Source of the DNA: Thermococcus sp.
Lineage (GTDB): Archaea; Methanobacteriota_B; Thermococci; Thermococcales; Thermococcaceae
Direction of reading: 5' to 3'
NCBI RefSeq assembly: GCF_017656495.1
Contig: NZ_JACDNS010000011.1
Span: 1 to 63,882, forward strand
Length of the DNA stretch: 63,882 nt
Every line of letters starts with the position of its first letter. Position 1 is the first letter of the stretch. Shown piece after piece: positions 55,745 through 63,882 of the stretch. The notes beneath the pieces are model-generated. The model was given only the letters and a program-made list of their open reading frames with translations. It was not told the origin of the DNA and ran no database searches. A program made the position numbers and the translations under genes.

Positions 55745-56760
55745 TGAAAATTGAAGAACTTTATCAAAAAGAAGACAACAAAATTAGATGCCTTGTTTGT
55801 GAGAGGCAGTGCATAATTGCTGAAGGAAAGAGTGGGGTGTGTAAAAACTATGCCAACTTAGATGGCAAATTGATCCACATTGGTTACGGAAAGCTAAGTG
55901 CAGTCGAGAGCAGACCAATTGAGGTAAAGCCATTCTTCCATTACTATCCGAACAGCACGGCTTTGACTTTTTCTGGATTCGGTTGCAATTTCTACTGTCC
56001 TTGGTGTCAGAACTATCATCTAAGTTTTTCTGAACCTCCTAAGGAAGTAGGAGCAATTCCTCCACGAGAACTTGTGGATTTAGCCTTGAAAGCTGGAGAT
56101 GAGGGATTGTGTGCAAGCTTTAACGAACCTGCAACGCTTTACACTTACCTCCTAGATGTCTTTGAACTTGGAAAAAAGAGAGGCCTTTATGGTTGTCTTG
56201 TCACGAATGGCTATTTCACGATTAAAGCTTTGGAAAGGCTAATCGAAAGCGGTGTCTCTGGCTTTAGCATTGACATCAAGGGCTGTCCAGGGATAAAAGT
56301 TCTTACAACAGTTGATCACAAGAAGGTATTCAGAAATGCCAAAAGAGCCTTGGATTTGAATGCTCACGTTGAGATGGTTTATCTCGTTGTTACGAATGCT
56401 AACGATTTTAAAGAGTGCTACAATTGGATCTTTAAGATGCACTCTGAAATGCTTGGAGAGAATGTTCCTCTTCACATAAACCGCTATTATCCGATGAACT
56501 ACTGGAGAGAGCCTGCAACTTCTGTTAGAACGCTTTTAGTCCTCAAAGAAATTGCTCAGAAAGAGTACAACATCAACTATGTTTACCTTGGCAACATTGG
56601 TTCGATAGAGCATGAGACAACTTACTGTCCAAAATGCGGTAAAAAACTCATCGTTCGATTCGGTTGTAGGGTTGTTGAATGGAATCTGACAAAAGACAAT
56701 AGATGTCCAAGATGTGGAGAGAAGATTCCGATTTATGGAAAGCCTAACATAAGCTTTTGA
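55741..56760 (+). CDS. radical SAM protein of the AmmeMemoRadiSam/PFL-activase type
   Basis: 339 residues. N-terminal CLVCERQC...C cluster (about 17-35), then the radical SAM motif GCNFYCPWC (CxxxCxxC, about 84-92), SFNEPATLY and SIDIKG, and a C-terminal zinc ribbon with two CxxC pairs (CPKC and CPRC). This layout is that of the AmmeMemoRadiSam group, whose substrate is unproven. ATG 55741 or 55744 may be used. Confidence 0.88.
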   Translation: MMKIEELYQKEDNKIRCLVCERQCIIAEGKSGVCKNYANLDGKLIHIGYGKLSAVESRPIEVKPFFHYYPNSTALTFSGFGCNFYCPWCQNYHLSFSEPPKEVGAIPPRELVDLALKAGDEGLCASFNEPATLYTYLLDVFELGKKRGLYGCLVTNGYFTIKALERLIESGVSGFSIDIKGCPGIKVLTTVDHKKVFRNAKRALDLNAHVEMVYLVVTNANDFKECYNWIFKMHSEMLGENVPLHINRYYPMNYWREPATSVRTLLVLKEIAQKEYNINYVYLGNIGSIEHETTYCPKCGKKLIVRFGCRVVEWNLTKDNRCPRCGEKIPIYGKPNISF

Positions 56761-56820
56761 ATGCCTCGGCCAGCCATCCTCTCATCACAGATCAGCTAAC
56801 AGCTCTCTCCTCATCGGCTT
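56761..56820 (-). ncRNA. possible C/D-box sRNA in the gap between convergent genes
   Basis: Minus strand reads GCCGATGA (C-like), 15 nt, CTGA (D'), TCTG, TGATGA (C'), 12 nt, CCGAGGC (D-like). The D'-C' spacing of four is normal for archaeal guide RNAs and GCC/GGC could close the terminal stem. C and D boxes each deviate from RTGATGA and CTGA, so support is moderate. The element fits the 60-base gap between the two stop codons closely. Confidence 0.4.
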
Positions 56821-57786
56821 TCACTTCACCCTAAACGTTAGACCTAGCTCCTTAGCCTTCTTCTGCACCTGCAGTTTGAACTGACATGCTTTGCATATCT
56901 CTCCAGTCGTCGGCTGTCCGCAAATCTTGCAACGATTAAGCTTTCTCTTTGCATAGTGCTTTGCTAAAATTGGGAAGAGCTTATCATAGCTCCTTAGAAT
57001 TTGGTATTTCGTTCCTGGATGTTTTTCTTCCATCTCATTCAACCAGTCCCTTATCTCGGCTCTGAAGGCTTCAACTACATAGGGACATTCGCTGAAATCA
57101 ACCTCAATGTTGTTGAGAACAGCATAGAGAACGATTTCCTTTTCTGGCACCTCTCTCAAAGGCTTAATCCTTGGAACTAAATCCTCGTGAATGATCTCAT
57201 AATATGGCCCTGTCCTCCCCAGCCTCGCAATATCTCCGCGCATTATGTTCATCAAGAATACTTGTGCTTCGTCATCTAAATTTAAGCCAATAGCTAATTT
57301 GTCAGCCCCAACATCTTGAGCGGCATAATTTAACAGCCATCGTCTCCATACGCCACAATAAGAGCAGGCCCCAACCCTCTCGCCTCTCTCAAAGCTCCCC
57401 ATGATTTGGACTGTCTCATCAAGGGTGAAGCCGATATATTCCTTAAAGGAATAGATGTGGTGCTCTATTCCTAAAAGCTCTGCATTCTTTTTTGCTATCT
57501 CAACACTTGCTGGGCGATATCCGGCTATTCCTTCATCTATCGTTATGGCAACAATTTCAAAGGGGAATTTTTTCCTAAGCTTGGCTAAAAGATGAAGCAG
57601 AACAACACTGTCCTTTCCACCGCTTACTCCAACGGCTATCCTCTCGCCGCGCTTAATCATTTTATATTTCCTCACAGTTTGCTTTACTTTTTTCTCGACT
57701 AATTCATTGAAGTGTTTGTGACAGTAATATTTACCTTCATAACGGGCGTGATAAACAGCATCTCTCCCGCATTTTGAGCACTTCAT
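56821..57786 (-). CDS. tRNA 2-thiolation enzyme, TtuA/Ncs6 family
   Basis: 321 residues. N-terminal zinc finger CSKCGR...CHKH (about 3-25), ATP-PPase P-loop VGVSGGKDSVVLLHLL (about 53-68), the catalytic/FeS cysteines in ACSYCGVWRRWLLN and CPY, and C-terminal zinc ribbon CKICG...CKAC. The enzyme transfers sulfur to tRNA uridine (position 54 for TtuA, 34 for Ncs6), with a ubiquitin-like sulfur carrier. The CSYCG motif is compatible with either. Start ATG 57786 at the first zinc finger. Confidence 0.88.
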   Translation of the reverse strand: MKCSKCGRDAVYHARYEGKYYCHKHFNELVEKKVKQTVRKYKMIKRGERIAVGVSGGKDSVVLLHLLAKLRKKFPFEIVAITIDEGIAGYRPASVEIAKKNAELLGIEHHIYSFKEYIGFTLDETVQIMGSFERGERVGACSYCGVWRRWLLNYAAQDVGADKLAIGLNLDDEAQVFLMNIMRGDIARLGRTGPYYEIIHEDLVPRIKPLREVPEKEIVLYAVLNNIEVDFSECPYVVEAFRAEIRDWLNEMEEKHPGTKYQILRSYDKLFPILAKHYAKRKLNRCKICGQPTTGEICKACQFKLQVQKKAKELGLTFRVK

Positions 57787-57922
57787 AATCTCACCTAACT
57801 TTCAGAAGAAACTGGATTTTAAAAGGGTTTAGGTTGAGCATTAGTGAATTATTTTGGTCGTAAACGCTCGTTATCGAAAACTTTTTTATGAATAAAACCT
57901 CTTCTATACACGGGGGATAGCT

Positions 57923-58657
57923 GTGGAGATACTTAAGACAGGTATTGAAAAATTGGATGAAGCTATTGGAGGAGGCTTAGTTGAGGATAGCATTTTATTG
58001 ATAATTTATGACACGTATTCCATGGGATGGTCATTGGGAGTTAAGATTTTGCAGAACAGGGTAAAACAGGGAGATTTTGGAGTCATAGTAAACTCTGTTC
58101 TACCTGTATCTTCTCTCTCAATGGAATTTAAAATTGCAAGTTTTGAATTAGAAAAAATGGCTAGAGAAGGCAATTTGGGTATAATTGATATATTTGCCTC
58201 TTTTAACAGAATACAATATGATGATCCGTTCATTTACTACACTGATATGGATACCTCAACGTTTCTGCCTAAATTCGCAACTATGTACAGGAAGATGCTT
58301 AGTGAAATGATCAGAGACAAGCGACCTATTGGCATCACTGTCACTATGGACGGTCTCGCATTCCTGTTAGGGGAGGAACAGTACATTAAAATACTCCAAA
58401 GGAACTTGGCCATAAAAGAAACTGCTAGAATTAAAGAGAGCAGAAAAAGACCATTAAACATATTTCTGCTGAATAGAGACAGAGTTTCAAAGAAATTCAT
58501 CTCATGGCTAGCTCTATATAGCCAGTATATTGTCGAATTCTACTCCTTGGAAGAGGGAAACGAAGAAAAAATGATTGTGAGGAAATCTCCTCTTCCAGAA
58601 TTCGAGCCTAAAACTTATCGTTTCAAATTGAAGAAAGGCCAAGTAGAGATCTTTTAA
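57923..58657 (+). CDS. KaiC/RecA-like protein lacking a Walker A motif
   Basis: 244 residues; GTG start at 57923 after GGGGGAT. TGIEKLDEAIGGGLVEDSILLIIYDTYSMGW is the KaiC/RadB-like first strand and loop, but the GxxGxGKT segment reads YDTYSMGWSLG, with no Lys-Thr, so ATP hydrolysis is unlikely. The rest keeps the RecA-like pattern (GVIVNSV, NLGIIDIFA, PIGITVTMDGL). Archaea encode several such inactive KaiC paralogues; partner unknown. The stop overlaps the convergent LOG-like gene by four bases. Confidence 0.75.
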   Translation: MEILKTGIEKLDEAIGGGLVEDSILLIIYDTYSMGWSLGVKILQNRVKQGDFGVIVNSVLPVSSLSMEFKIASFELEKMAREGNLGIIDIFASFNRIQYDDPFIYYTDMDTSTFLPKFATMYRKMLSEMIRDKRPIGITVTMDGLAFLLGEEQYIKILQRNLAIKETARIKESRKRPLNIFLLNRDRVSKKFISWLALYSQYIVEFYSLEEGNEEKMIVRKSPLPEFEPKTYRFKLKKGQVEIF

Positions 58658-59169
58658 TCTTTTTTGAAGCTTAAAGCTAATTTCACTGCTTCCTTTGGAT
58701 TGTTTACAAAGTGAACTTTTACAATCTTTTTGTGGTCAAAGTAGCCGTCTTTAGCTAATAATTCAAGCTTATCACTTGCATAACCGGTATCGGTAATGAT
58801 CACTAATGGAATTCCGAGATTGTAAGCCATCAAAGCCTCTATCATAGTCCCTACTCCACCACCAAGAACAACGAGGACATCGGCACTATTAACCAAAATC
58901 CCGCTTCTCTCAACTGGATCAATGCCTGTTTTTATTCTTATTGTATTAAATTCATTGCCTTCTTGTCTCTCTGGAAGAATCCCAACTACAATCCCCCCGA
59001 TTTTTCTGAATTCTTCGCTGACAATTCTCATGATTCCGCCTCTGCCACCAGTTAGTAAAACAACTTCATCTTTATACTTCCCAAGCTCTCTTGCAAATTC
59101 TTTTGCCTTTCTTACAGTCTTTTCTAGTGGTTTTTCGTCACTTGAACCCGCTATTGCTATTTGAATCAT
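58654..59169 (-). CDS. LOG/SLOG-family Rossmann protein (TIGR00725-like)
   Basis: 171 residues. MIQIAIAGSSDE at the N-terminus, LLTGGRGGIMRIVSEEF, and VVLGGGVGTMIEALMAYNLGIP carry the GGxxGxM and GGGxGTxxE motifs of the LOG/YpsA-like (SLOG) fold, related to nucleotide-monophosphate phosphoribohydrolases and molybdopterin carriers. Which function it has is unknown. It lies four bases downstream of the protease gene in the same direction. Confidence 0.85.
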   Translation of the reverse strand: MIQIAIAGSSDEKPLEKTVRKAKEFARELGKYKDEVVLLTGGRGGIMRIVSEEFRKIGGIVVGILPERQEGNEFNTIRIKTGIDPVERSGILVNSADVLVVLGGGVGTMIEALMAYNLGIPLVIITDTGYASDKLELLAKDGYFDHKKIVKVHFVNNPKEAVKLALSFKKD

Positions 59170-59173
59170 GTAA

Positions 59174-60307
59174 TCACCCTATTAGGTTCCTTATGGCGGG
59201 AATTAGATTTATTGCGAGCAGTAAAACTCCAATACCGATAAAAGCAAAGCTTATCGGCTTTGCAACATTCTCAGGGAGATACTCCTTTAGTGTTTCATCA
59301 AGCATTCTGCCACCATCAAGGGGTATTAGTGGGAAGAGGTTCATTAGACCAATTCCAAGGTTTAAGATGTAAATCCAATACAGAGCAAAGGCTAATGGTA
59401 GAACGATTCCTTCATGTCTTATTGTTGATACTATATGCTGGGAGGGATAGACTCCTAAATACCCTCTTCCTGGGTTGTTTGGGTTTTCTCCGAGAGGTAC
59501 TTTAACGGTAATTTTCTCATCATTTCGCAAAACTTCCAGTGTTATGAGTTGTCCAGGCTTTGTTGTGTTCATGAAGTTTAAGAAATCTTCAACAGTCTTT
59601 ATTTGATGTCCGTCTATTCCAATTATTATGTCTCCTTCGTGGAGATAGTTTATGGCTGGGCCTTTTGGATCAAATTGTACTATTTCAACACCCGCAGGCT
59701 GGAGGACTGGGGCTAGAGCATAATTAAGGAGCATGAGAGCAAGCAGAGCGGTAACAATATTAGCCATTGAACCAGCAGCATAGACTCTGAGTCTTTTAAC
59801 AAGGGGCACTTTTTTTAGTTCCTCTTCATCTGGCTCAACAAAAGCTCCGGGAATTACAAAGAACAGCACAAGTCCAACAGATTTTAAAGGCAGATCCTCG
59901 GCTCTCGCAACAACTCCATGACTCAATTCATGGACAACCATTACAACAATTAAACCAATCAAACCATACCACAGTGGTATTGTGACACCGGGAATTACGA
60001 GCTGAACTCCAGCAACTTGAGCTTTGGCTTTTATTGCAATAAGGGCGGATTTTATTAGCATATAGAAGACAAATACCATCCCCCCAAATCCTACAATAAT
60101 CCCAATTGTTCCATAAACTTTCCAGAAACGCTTATATTTTTGAGCAATTTTATCTATAAATCCAAGAAGCTTTTTTGTACGCCACATTATTACAAATATA
60201 TCAACCGCTAGGCCTTCCTCCTCTTCCTCTTCTTCTTTTCTTCCAAAGAGGACATAAAGGATTCCCCAGAATACAAAGATGATAATAAGGACTGTCCAAA
60301 GATTCAT
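59174..60307 (-). CDS. S2P-like intramembrane metalloprotease with PDZ domain (M50)
   Basis: 377 residues from ATG 60307 (GAGGTG upstream). Hydrophobic helices at both ends surround VVHELSHGVVAR (zinc HExxH, about 130-141), a PDZ domain (about 210-290: AINYLHEGDIIIGIDGHQIKTVEDFLNFM) and [14 protein letters not shown] with the third zinc ligand. Such proteases cut membrane-bound regulators or clear signal peptides. The target is not evident here. Confidence 0.93.
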   Translation of the reverse strand: MNLWTVLIIIFVFWGILYVLFGRKEEEEEEEGLAVDIFVIMWRTKKLLGFIDKIAQKYKRFWKVYGTIGIIVGFGGMVFVFYMLIKSALIAIKAKAQVAGVQLVIPGVTIPLWYGLIGLIVVMVVHELSHGVVARAEDLPLKSVGLVLFFVIPGAFVEPDEEELKKVPLVKRLRVYAAGSMANIVTALLALMLLNYALAPVLQPAGVEIVQFDPKGPAINYLHEGDIIIGIDGHQIKTVEDFLNFMNTTKPGQLITLEVLRNDEKITVKVPLGENPNNPGRGYLGVYPSQHIVSTIRHEGIVLPLAFALYWIYILNLGIGLMNLFPLIPLDGGRMLDETLKEYLPENVAKPISFAFIGIGVLLLAINLIPAIRNLIG

Positions 60308-60362
60308 TTTTAACACCTCTTTAACCACACTCTTTTGACCCCTTTATAAAGTTTAGGAATAT

Positions 60363-61304
60363 CTAGTCCTTGACAATTTTTCCTTCTTTTGCACTCTTTA
60401 GTGCCATTATTGCGACTTTTAATGCATGCAACCCGTCGTTTCCGGAAACAATTGGCTGCATACCCTTTTCAATGCACTCAACAAAATGCTCTATCTCATT
60501 CTTTAAGGGTTCTCTCTTCTGGATTTTTGCTTTTCTAATCCATTCATGATTATATAGGGTCAACTCTTGATTAATATAATCAAGCTCTGCAATCCCCTCT
60601 GTTCCTACAACACTGAGCTTTCTAACTTTATGAGGAGTCAGCCAGTTAGTCTCGACCACTCCAGTTGCTGATTCAAAAGTCAATACTATCACAGCATAGT
60701 CTTCTAACTCGAGAGGATTTTTAGCGCTTCCAGCTTTTGCATGAACTTCTCTTACTTGTTCTCCTAACAGAAAACTCATGACATCGATATCGTGAACTGC
60801 CAAATCTATTATTACACCAACATCTTTAATCTGAGGTGGGAAAGGTCCGACCCGCTTCGCTGTCAACGTTACAATCTCCCCAAGAGTTTTAGCTTCCAAA
60901 ATTTCCTTCAGCTTAAGCACTGCAGGGTTAAATCTCTCAATGTGCCCAACCATTAAGGTTACATTCTTTTTTTCTGCTGCTCTAATAATTTCCTCAGCAC
61001 TCTCAATGCTCTCCGCTATAGGTTTTTCAACCAAAACATTAACTCCATTCTCAATAAAGTCTAAGGCAACTTGCTTGTGTAAAGAAGTTGGCACGGCAAT
61101 GCTTACAGCATCAACTATACCAATTAACTTGTTATAATCCTGAAAAGCTTCAACACTATACTGCCTTGCAATTTCTTTCGCCCTTTTAAAGTTTGCATCC
61201 GCAACCCCTATGAACTCAACTCTCCCTTCTTTTGCTAATTCACTGTAAATCCTGGCATGGTGTCTTCCCATGTTACCAACGCCTACAACGCCAACCCTAA
61301 GCAT
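60363..61304 (-). CDS. Gfo/Idh/MocA-family sugar dehydrogenase
   Basis: 313 residues from ATG 61304 (AGGTGATT upstream). NAD motif LRVGVVGVGNMGRHHARIYSEL (about 2-23), the EKP motif LVEKPIAESIESAE with the conserved Lys, and the active-site DLAVHDIDVMSFLLG His/Asp. It matches WbpB-type enzymes that oxidise C3 of a UDP-GlcNAcA-like sugar. It is the promoter-distal gene of a three-gene leftward operon (62441-63046, 61327-62430, 60363-61304). Confidence 0.88.
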   Translation of the reverse strand: MLRVGVVGVGNMGRHHARIYSELAKEGRVEFIGVADANFKRAKEIARQYSVEAFQDYNKLIGIVDAVSIAVPTSLHKQVALDFIENGVNVLVEKPIAESIESAEEIIRAAEKKNVTLMVGHIERFNPAVLKLKEILEAKTLGEIVTLTAKRVGPFPPQIKDVGVIIDLAVHDIDVMSFLLGEQVREVHAKAGSAKNPLELEDYAVIVLTFESATGVVETNWLTPHKVRKLSVVGTEGIAELDYINQELTLYNHEWIRKAKIQKREPLKNEIEHFVECIEKGMQPIVSGNDGLHALKVAIMALKSAKEGKIVKD

Positions 61305-61326
61305 CCCAATCACCTTAAAAGTGGGA

Positions 61327-62430
61327 TTAAGAGGAAAGCTCTTTGAGGGTTTGAATTATATAAGCAATGTCTTCTCTGCTTACTGCTGGATGTACTGGCA
61401 AGCTCAGCACTCTTCTTGAAGCCTCAATTGCATTTGGACAACAGTCCTTTGGATAGCCGAGCTTTTGATACAATGGCTGCCAGTGAATGGGAATTGGATA
61501 ATGAATAGCAGTTCCAATGCCTTTTTCTCTGAGATTTTCCATTAGTTCGTTTCTTGTGAGGGGAAACTCATCTTCAACTCTGATGACATACTGATGGAAG
61601 ACATGCTTAACTCTAGAATCAATGTATGGTGGTGTTAAACCTTCAATTTTACTTATTCCTTCAGTTAAAAGCTTGGCATTCTCAATTCTCTTACCATTCC
61701 ACTCGTCGAGTTTTTTGAGCTGAGCTCTTCCAATAGCAGCAGCAATGTTAGTCATCTTGTAATTATAGCCGAGCTCTTCATGGTAGTATTTCTTTGTTTG
61801 TCCATGGTTTATCAAAAGCTTGGCTCTCCTGGCTAATTCATCGTTGTTTGTGATTATCATCCCTCCTTCTCCTGTGGTCATGTTTTTTGTTGGGTAGAAG
61901 CTGAAGGCTGCAATGTCTCCAAAAGTTCCAACCTTTTGACCCTCAAACTCAGCACCGTGAGCTTGAGCACAATCTTCAATGAGGTAAAGCTTGTAATCCT
62001 CGGCAATTTCTTTAAAAGCTCTCATATCTGCTGGTTGTCCATAGAGATGAACTACAAGAATTGCTTTCGTCTTATTGTTAATTTTCTCCAAAACGTCATT
62101 GGGATCGAGGTTGAAAGTCTTTGGATCAATATCGGCAAAAACAGGCTTTGCTCCCTGGAAGAGTATTGAGTTAGCAGAAGCGATGAAAGTGAAAGGTGTT
62201 GTAATTACTTCATCTCCTCCCTTAATTTTTAAAGCCTTAAGCGCAACATCTAGAGCTGTTGTCCCGTTACAAGTTGCCACTCCGTATTTTGCCCTCAAAT
62301 ATTCGGCAAATTCTTTTTCAAAGGCTTTTACAACGTCTCCATAGGCTAGCATTCCGCTTTTCAAAACTTGAACAACAGCGTTTATCTCCTCGTCTCCAAT
62401 TAAAGGCTTGGCAATTGGGATTTGCCTCAT
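61327..62430 (-). CDS. DegT/DnrJ/EryC1-family sugar aminotransferase
   Basis: 367 residues. PLP enzyme of nucleotide-sugar biosynthesis: IPIAKPLIGDEEINAVVQVLKSG at the start, CNGTTALDVALKAL binding the phosphate, EDCAQAHGAEFEGQKVG, and the Schiff-base Lys in FSFYPTKNMTTGEGGM. It matches WbpE-type 3-amino transferases and is flanked by the WbpB-like and WbpD-like genes, so the operon probably makes a 3-amino or 2,3-diacetamido uronic acid sugar for glycans. Confidence 0.93.
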   Translation of the reverse strand: MRQIPIAKPLIGDEEINAVVQVLKSGMLAYGDVVKAFEKEFAEYLRAKYGVATCNGTTALDVALKALKIKGGDEVITTPFTFIASANSILFQGAKPVFADIDPKTFNLDPNDVLEKINNKTKAILVVHLYGQPADMRAFKEIAEDYKLYLIEDCAQAHGAEFEGQKVGTFGDIAAFSFYPTKNMTTGEGGMIITNNDELARRAKLLINHGQTKKYYHEELGYNYKMTNIAAAIGRAQLKKLDEWNGKRIENAKLLTEGISKIEGLTPPYIDSRVKHVFHQYVIRVEDEFPLTRNELMENLREKGIGTAIHYPIPIHWQPLYQKLGYPKDCCPNAIEASRRVLSLPVHPAVSREDIAYIIQTLKELSS

Positions 62431-62440
62431 TTTAATCGCC

Positions 62441-63046
62441 TCATAAGTCTTTTTCTTTCAAGTATCGTTCATAATCTTCTTTCTTTATTTTAACTTCTTT
62501 TCCACAGTGGGTGCATTTGAAGATTATGTGGTTTTCATCTTCACTAATTTTCTCTTTTAATTTTCTGCCGCAATAGCAGACAAAACCCTTTAAGCGTGCT
62601 GGGTTTCCATAAACTAGTCCGAAGGGTGGCACGTCTTTGGTTACTACTGCGCCAGCGCCGACCATGGCGTATTCACCAATTGTTACGCCACAAACTATTG
62701 TTGCGTGGGCTCCAATGCTTGCGCCTTTTTTAACTAAAGTTGGCACTAGCTCCCAATCCTCGTTGAAGGCTCTTGGGTATAAGTCGTTGGTAAAGGTCAT
62801 GTGTGGGCCGAGGAAGACGTCATCTTCAACTTTTACTCCACGATAAACGCTTACTCCATTCTGGATTTTCACATTATTTCCTATCTCGACTCCAACGTCA
62901 ATGTAAACGTCCTTTCCAATATTGCAGTTTTTTCCGATTTTAGCGCCTTTCCTTACGTGGGCAAAATGCCAAATCCTCGTTCCCTCACCAATCTCGGCTC
63001 CTTCTTCAACAACAGCCGTCGGATGAACGAAATACTTTTGAGACAC
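62441..63046 (-). CDS. left-handed beta-helix N-acetyltransferase (WbpD-like) with zinc ribbon
   Basis: 201 residues from GTG 63046, chosen because SQKYFVHPTAVVEEGAEIG is the family start; the longer ORF to 63142 has no support. Hexapeptide repeats (IGEGTRIWHFAHVRKGAKIG, about 18-37, and following) form the beta helix; MTFTNDLYPRAF carries the catalytic Asn/Asp loop. The C-terminus adds CYCG...CTHC, a zinc ribbon not found in the bacterial WbpD as I know it. It acetylates the 3-amino sugar made by its operon neighbours. Confidence 0.85.
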   Translation of the reverse strand: MSQKYFVHPTAVVEEGAEIGEGTRIWHFAHVRKGAKIGKNCNIGKDVYIDVGVEIGNNVKIQNGVSVYRGVKVEDDVFLGPHMTFTNDLYPRAFNEDWELVPTLVKKGASIGAHATIVCGVTIGEYAMVGAGAVVTKDVPPFGLVYGNPARLKGFVCYCGRKLKEKISEDENHIIFKCTHCGKEVKIKKEDYERYLKEKDL

Positions 63047-63119
63047 TTTGAACACCACAAGGTATTGGTGACCTAAATTATAAAAGCATTGTTCAGCTAA
63101 GTTATGTGAGGTATAATCG

Positions 63120-63882
63120 ATGAATGTAAAAGCGGACCTCATAATATTCTCTCAAGCATTTCCTCCAGAAAAAGGAGGCAACGCATCAAGAATGGGGGAT
63201 TTATACAAATATCTTACCAAATTTGGAGTCAAAGTTATTGTTGTTTCTGCAGTTGAAACTTATCCCTTTGGAGCATTCCCCCGGGAATTCAGACTAATTA
63301 AGAAAGATGGCGACGTTATTCGGCTGTTTACGTATCAGCCTAAAAAAGATGCTTCTAGCATTGAGAGAGTTTTGTATTACACTATTTTTCCAGTTTTGGC
63401 AAGCATATGGCTGGTTTTCAATAGGAAATCTTCAGATGTTATTTTAATCACTTCACCACCACCTCAAATGTATTTGGTCGCTCTCATAGGTAAACTCATG
63501 AAAAAGAAAGTTATTGTTGATGTTAGAGACTTGTTTTTGGATGTCAGCGTTAATTTGGGCTTCATAAAAAAAGGGAGCTTAGTTGAGAGGATTTTTAGAT
63601 TTTTGGAATCGAAAGCTCTCCAAAAAGCAGACGCTGTAACTCTTGTTACTCCAAAGATAAGACGCCAATTAGTTGAGGAATATGGAATAAATCCTGCCAA
63701 ATGTTATGTAGTTCCTAATGGTGTAGATTTAGAAACATTCAAGTGCGACAAATCAAAAAGAAAACTTCAAATGGTTTACACTGGCTACTTTGGACATGCT
63801 CAGGATTTTGACACATTTTTGGAAGGATATGCACTTTTGAAAGAAAATGAGAGAGTGCCTCTAATCTTGGCAGGTAGCGGAG
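63120..63882 (+). CDS. glycosyltransferase, GT4-like, 5' part
   Basis: Open to the right edge; 254 codons visible. ATG 63120 follows GAGGT. The N-terminal domain reads DLIIFSQAFPPEKGGNASRMGDLYKYL, typical of WbuB-like GT4 enzymes. The second domain starts PAKCYVVPNGVDLETF and MVYTGYFGHAQDFDTFLEG..., and LILAGSG is the start of the nucleotide-binding motif, where the window ends. It is divergent from the nucleotide-sugar operon and probably uses its product or another sugar for lipid-linked or surface glycan. Confidence 0.88.
   Translation, partial: MNVKADLIIFSQAFPPEKGGNASRMGDLYKYLTKFGVKVIVVSAVETYPFGAFPREFRLIKKDGDVIRLFTYQPKKDASSIERVLYYTIFPVLASIWLVFNRKSSDVILITSPPPQMYLVALIGKLMKKKVIVDVRDLFLDVSVNLGFIKKGSLVERIFRFLESKALQKADAVTLVTPKIRRQLVEEYGINPAKCYVVPNGVDLETFKCDKSKRKLQMVYTGYFGHAQDFDTFLEGYALLKENERVPLILAGSG

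Overview
The window is archaeal chromosomal DNA, almost certainly from a low-GC member of the Thermococcales (Thermococcus, Pyrococcus or Palaeococcus). The evidence is the gene content: a D-family DNA polymerase next to Orc1/Cdc6, RadA, NucS, ADP-forming acetyl-CoA synthetase alpha chain, MTA phosphorylase, M32 carboxypeptidase, a GH13 amylase of the Pyrococcus type, and TATA/BRE promoters with GGTGAT-type ribosome binding sites. Species cannot be fixed from what I can see. Coding density is high, with many ATGA-type overlaps. The only gene-free stretch longer than 300 bases is the replication origin.

Layout. (1) 1-14.1 kb is the replication and repair locus: a truncated tRNA-Gln, a zinc-ribbon protein, then polC (PolD large subunit, carrying a 474-residue intein), polB and cdc6 as one translationally coupled leftward operon. 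Next come the origin with inverted origin-recognition boxes (ORBs) around an AT-rich core, a small protein embedded in the origin, a K+ channel, radA and nucS. (2) 14.1-17 kb: a proteasome-assembly-chaperone operon, a GC-richer seven-helix membrane protein bracketed by a 19-bp direct repeat, and MTA phosphorylase. (3) 17.1-18.9 kb: a three-gene cassette headed by a secreted Cys-rich precursor that resembles halocin C8. (4) 19-31.8 kb is mostly metabolism: MTA/SAH deaminase, a macrodomain protein, an alpha-toroid/PLD-like protein, NAD(P)HX repair, alpha-amylase with a probable TGM operator, two winged-helix regulators, a DASS transporter, ACD alpha, TrpRS and an FAH-family hydrolase. (5) 31.8-34.3 kb: tRNA methyltransferase, permuted GTPase and a small TIGR04076-like protein. 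(6) 34.4-40.7 kb: a type IV pilus-like secretion operon (DUF515-like protein, secreted protein, ATPase, two TadC/GspF-like membrane proteins) without a visible pilin. (7) 40.7-48.5 kb: FKBP, small proteins, a MoxR/DUF58 operon, a PfkB kinase and an M32 carboxypeptidase. (8) 48.5-50.6 kb: an AT-rich accessory islet with two ASCH proteins and a membrane-anchored unknown. (9) 50.6-60.3 kb: housekeeping genes, including a GGR-type reductase, pyroglutamyl peptidase, DUF460, radical SAM, a TtuA/Ncs6-type thiolase, a P-loop-less KaiC-like protein, a LOG-like protein and an S2P-like protease. (10) 60.3-63.9 kb: a nucleotide-sugar operon (dehydrogenase, aminotransferase, acyltransferase) and the start of a divergent glycosyltransferase.

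How it fits together. The origin, its initiator, the replicative polymerase and two repair/recombination genes are clustered. ORB-like motifs are found not only in the origin but also over the cdc6 promoter, over the start codon of the embedded gene, before radA and inside the polB coding sequence, which suggests one Orc1-bound domain of about 4.5 kb. The best candidates for undescribed biology are the halocin-C8-like cassette (17.1-18.9 kb), the spread of ORB motifs into polB, the ASCH/membrane islet, and the toroid-PLD protein. All functional statements rest on motif reading and memory of families; no database search was run.
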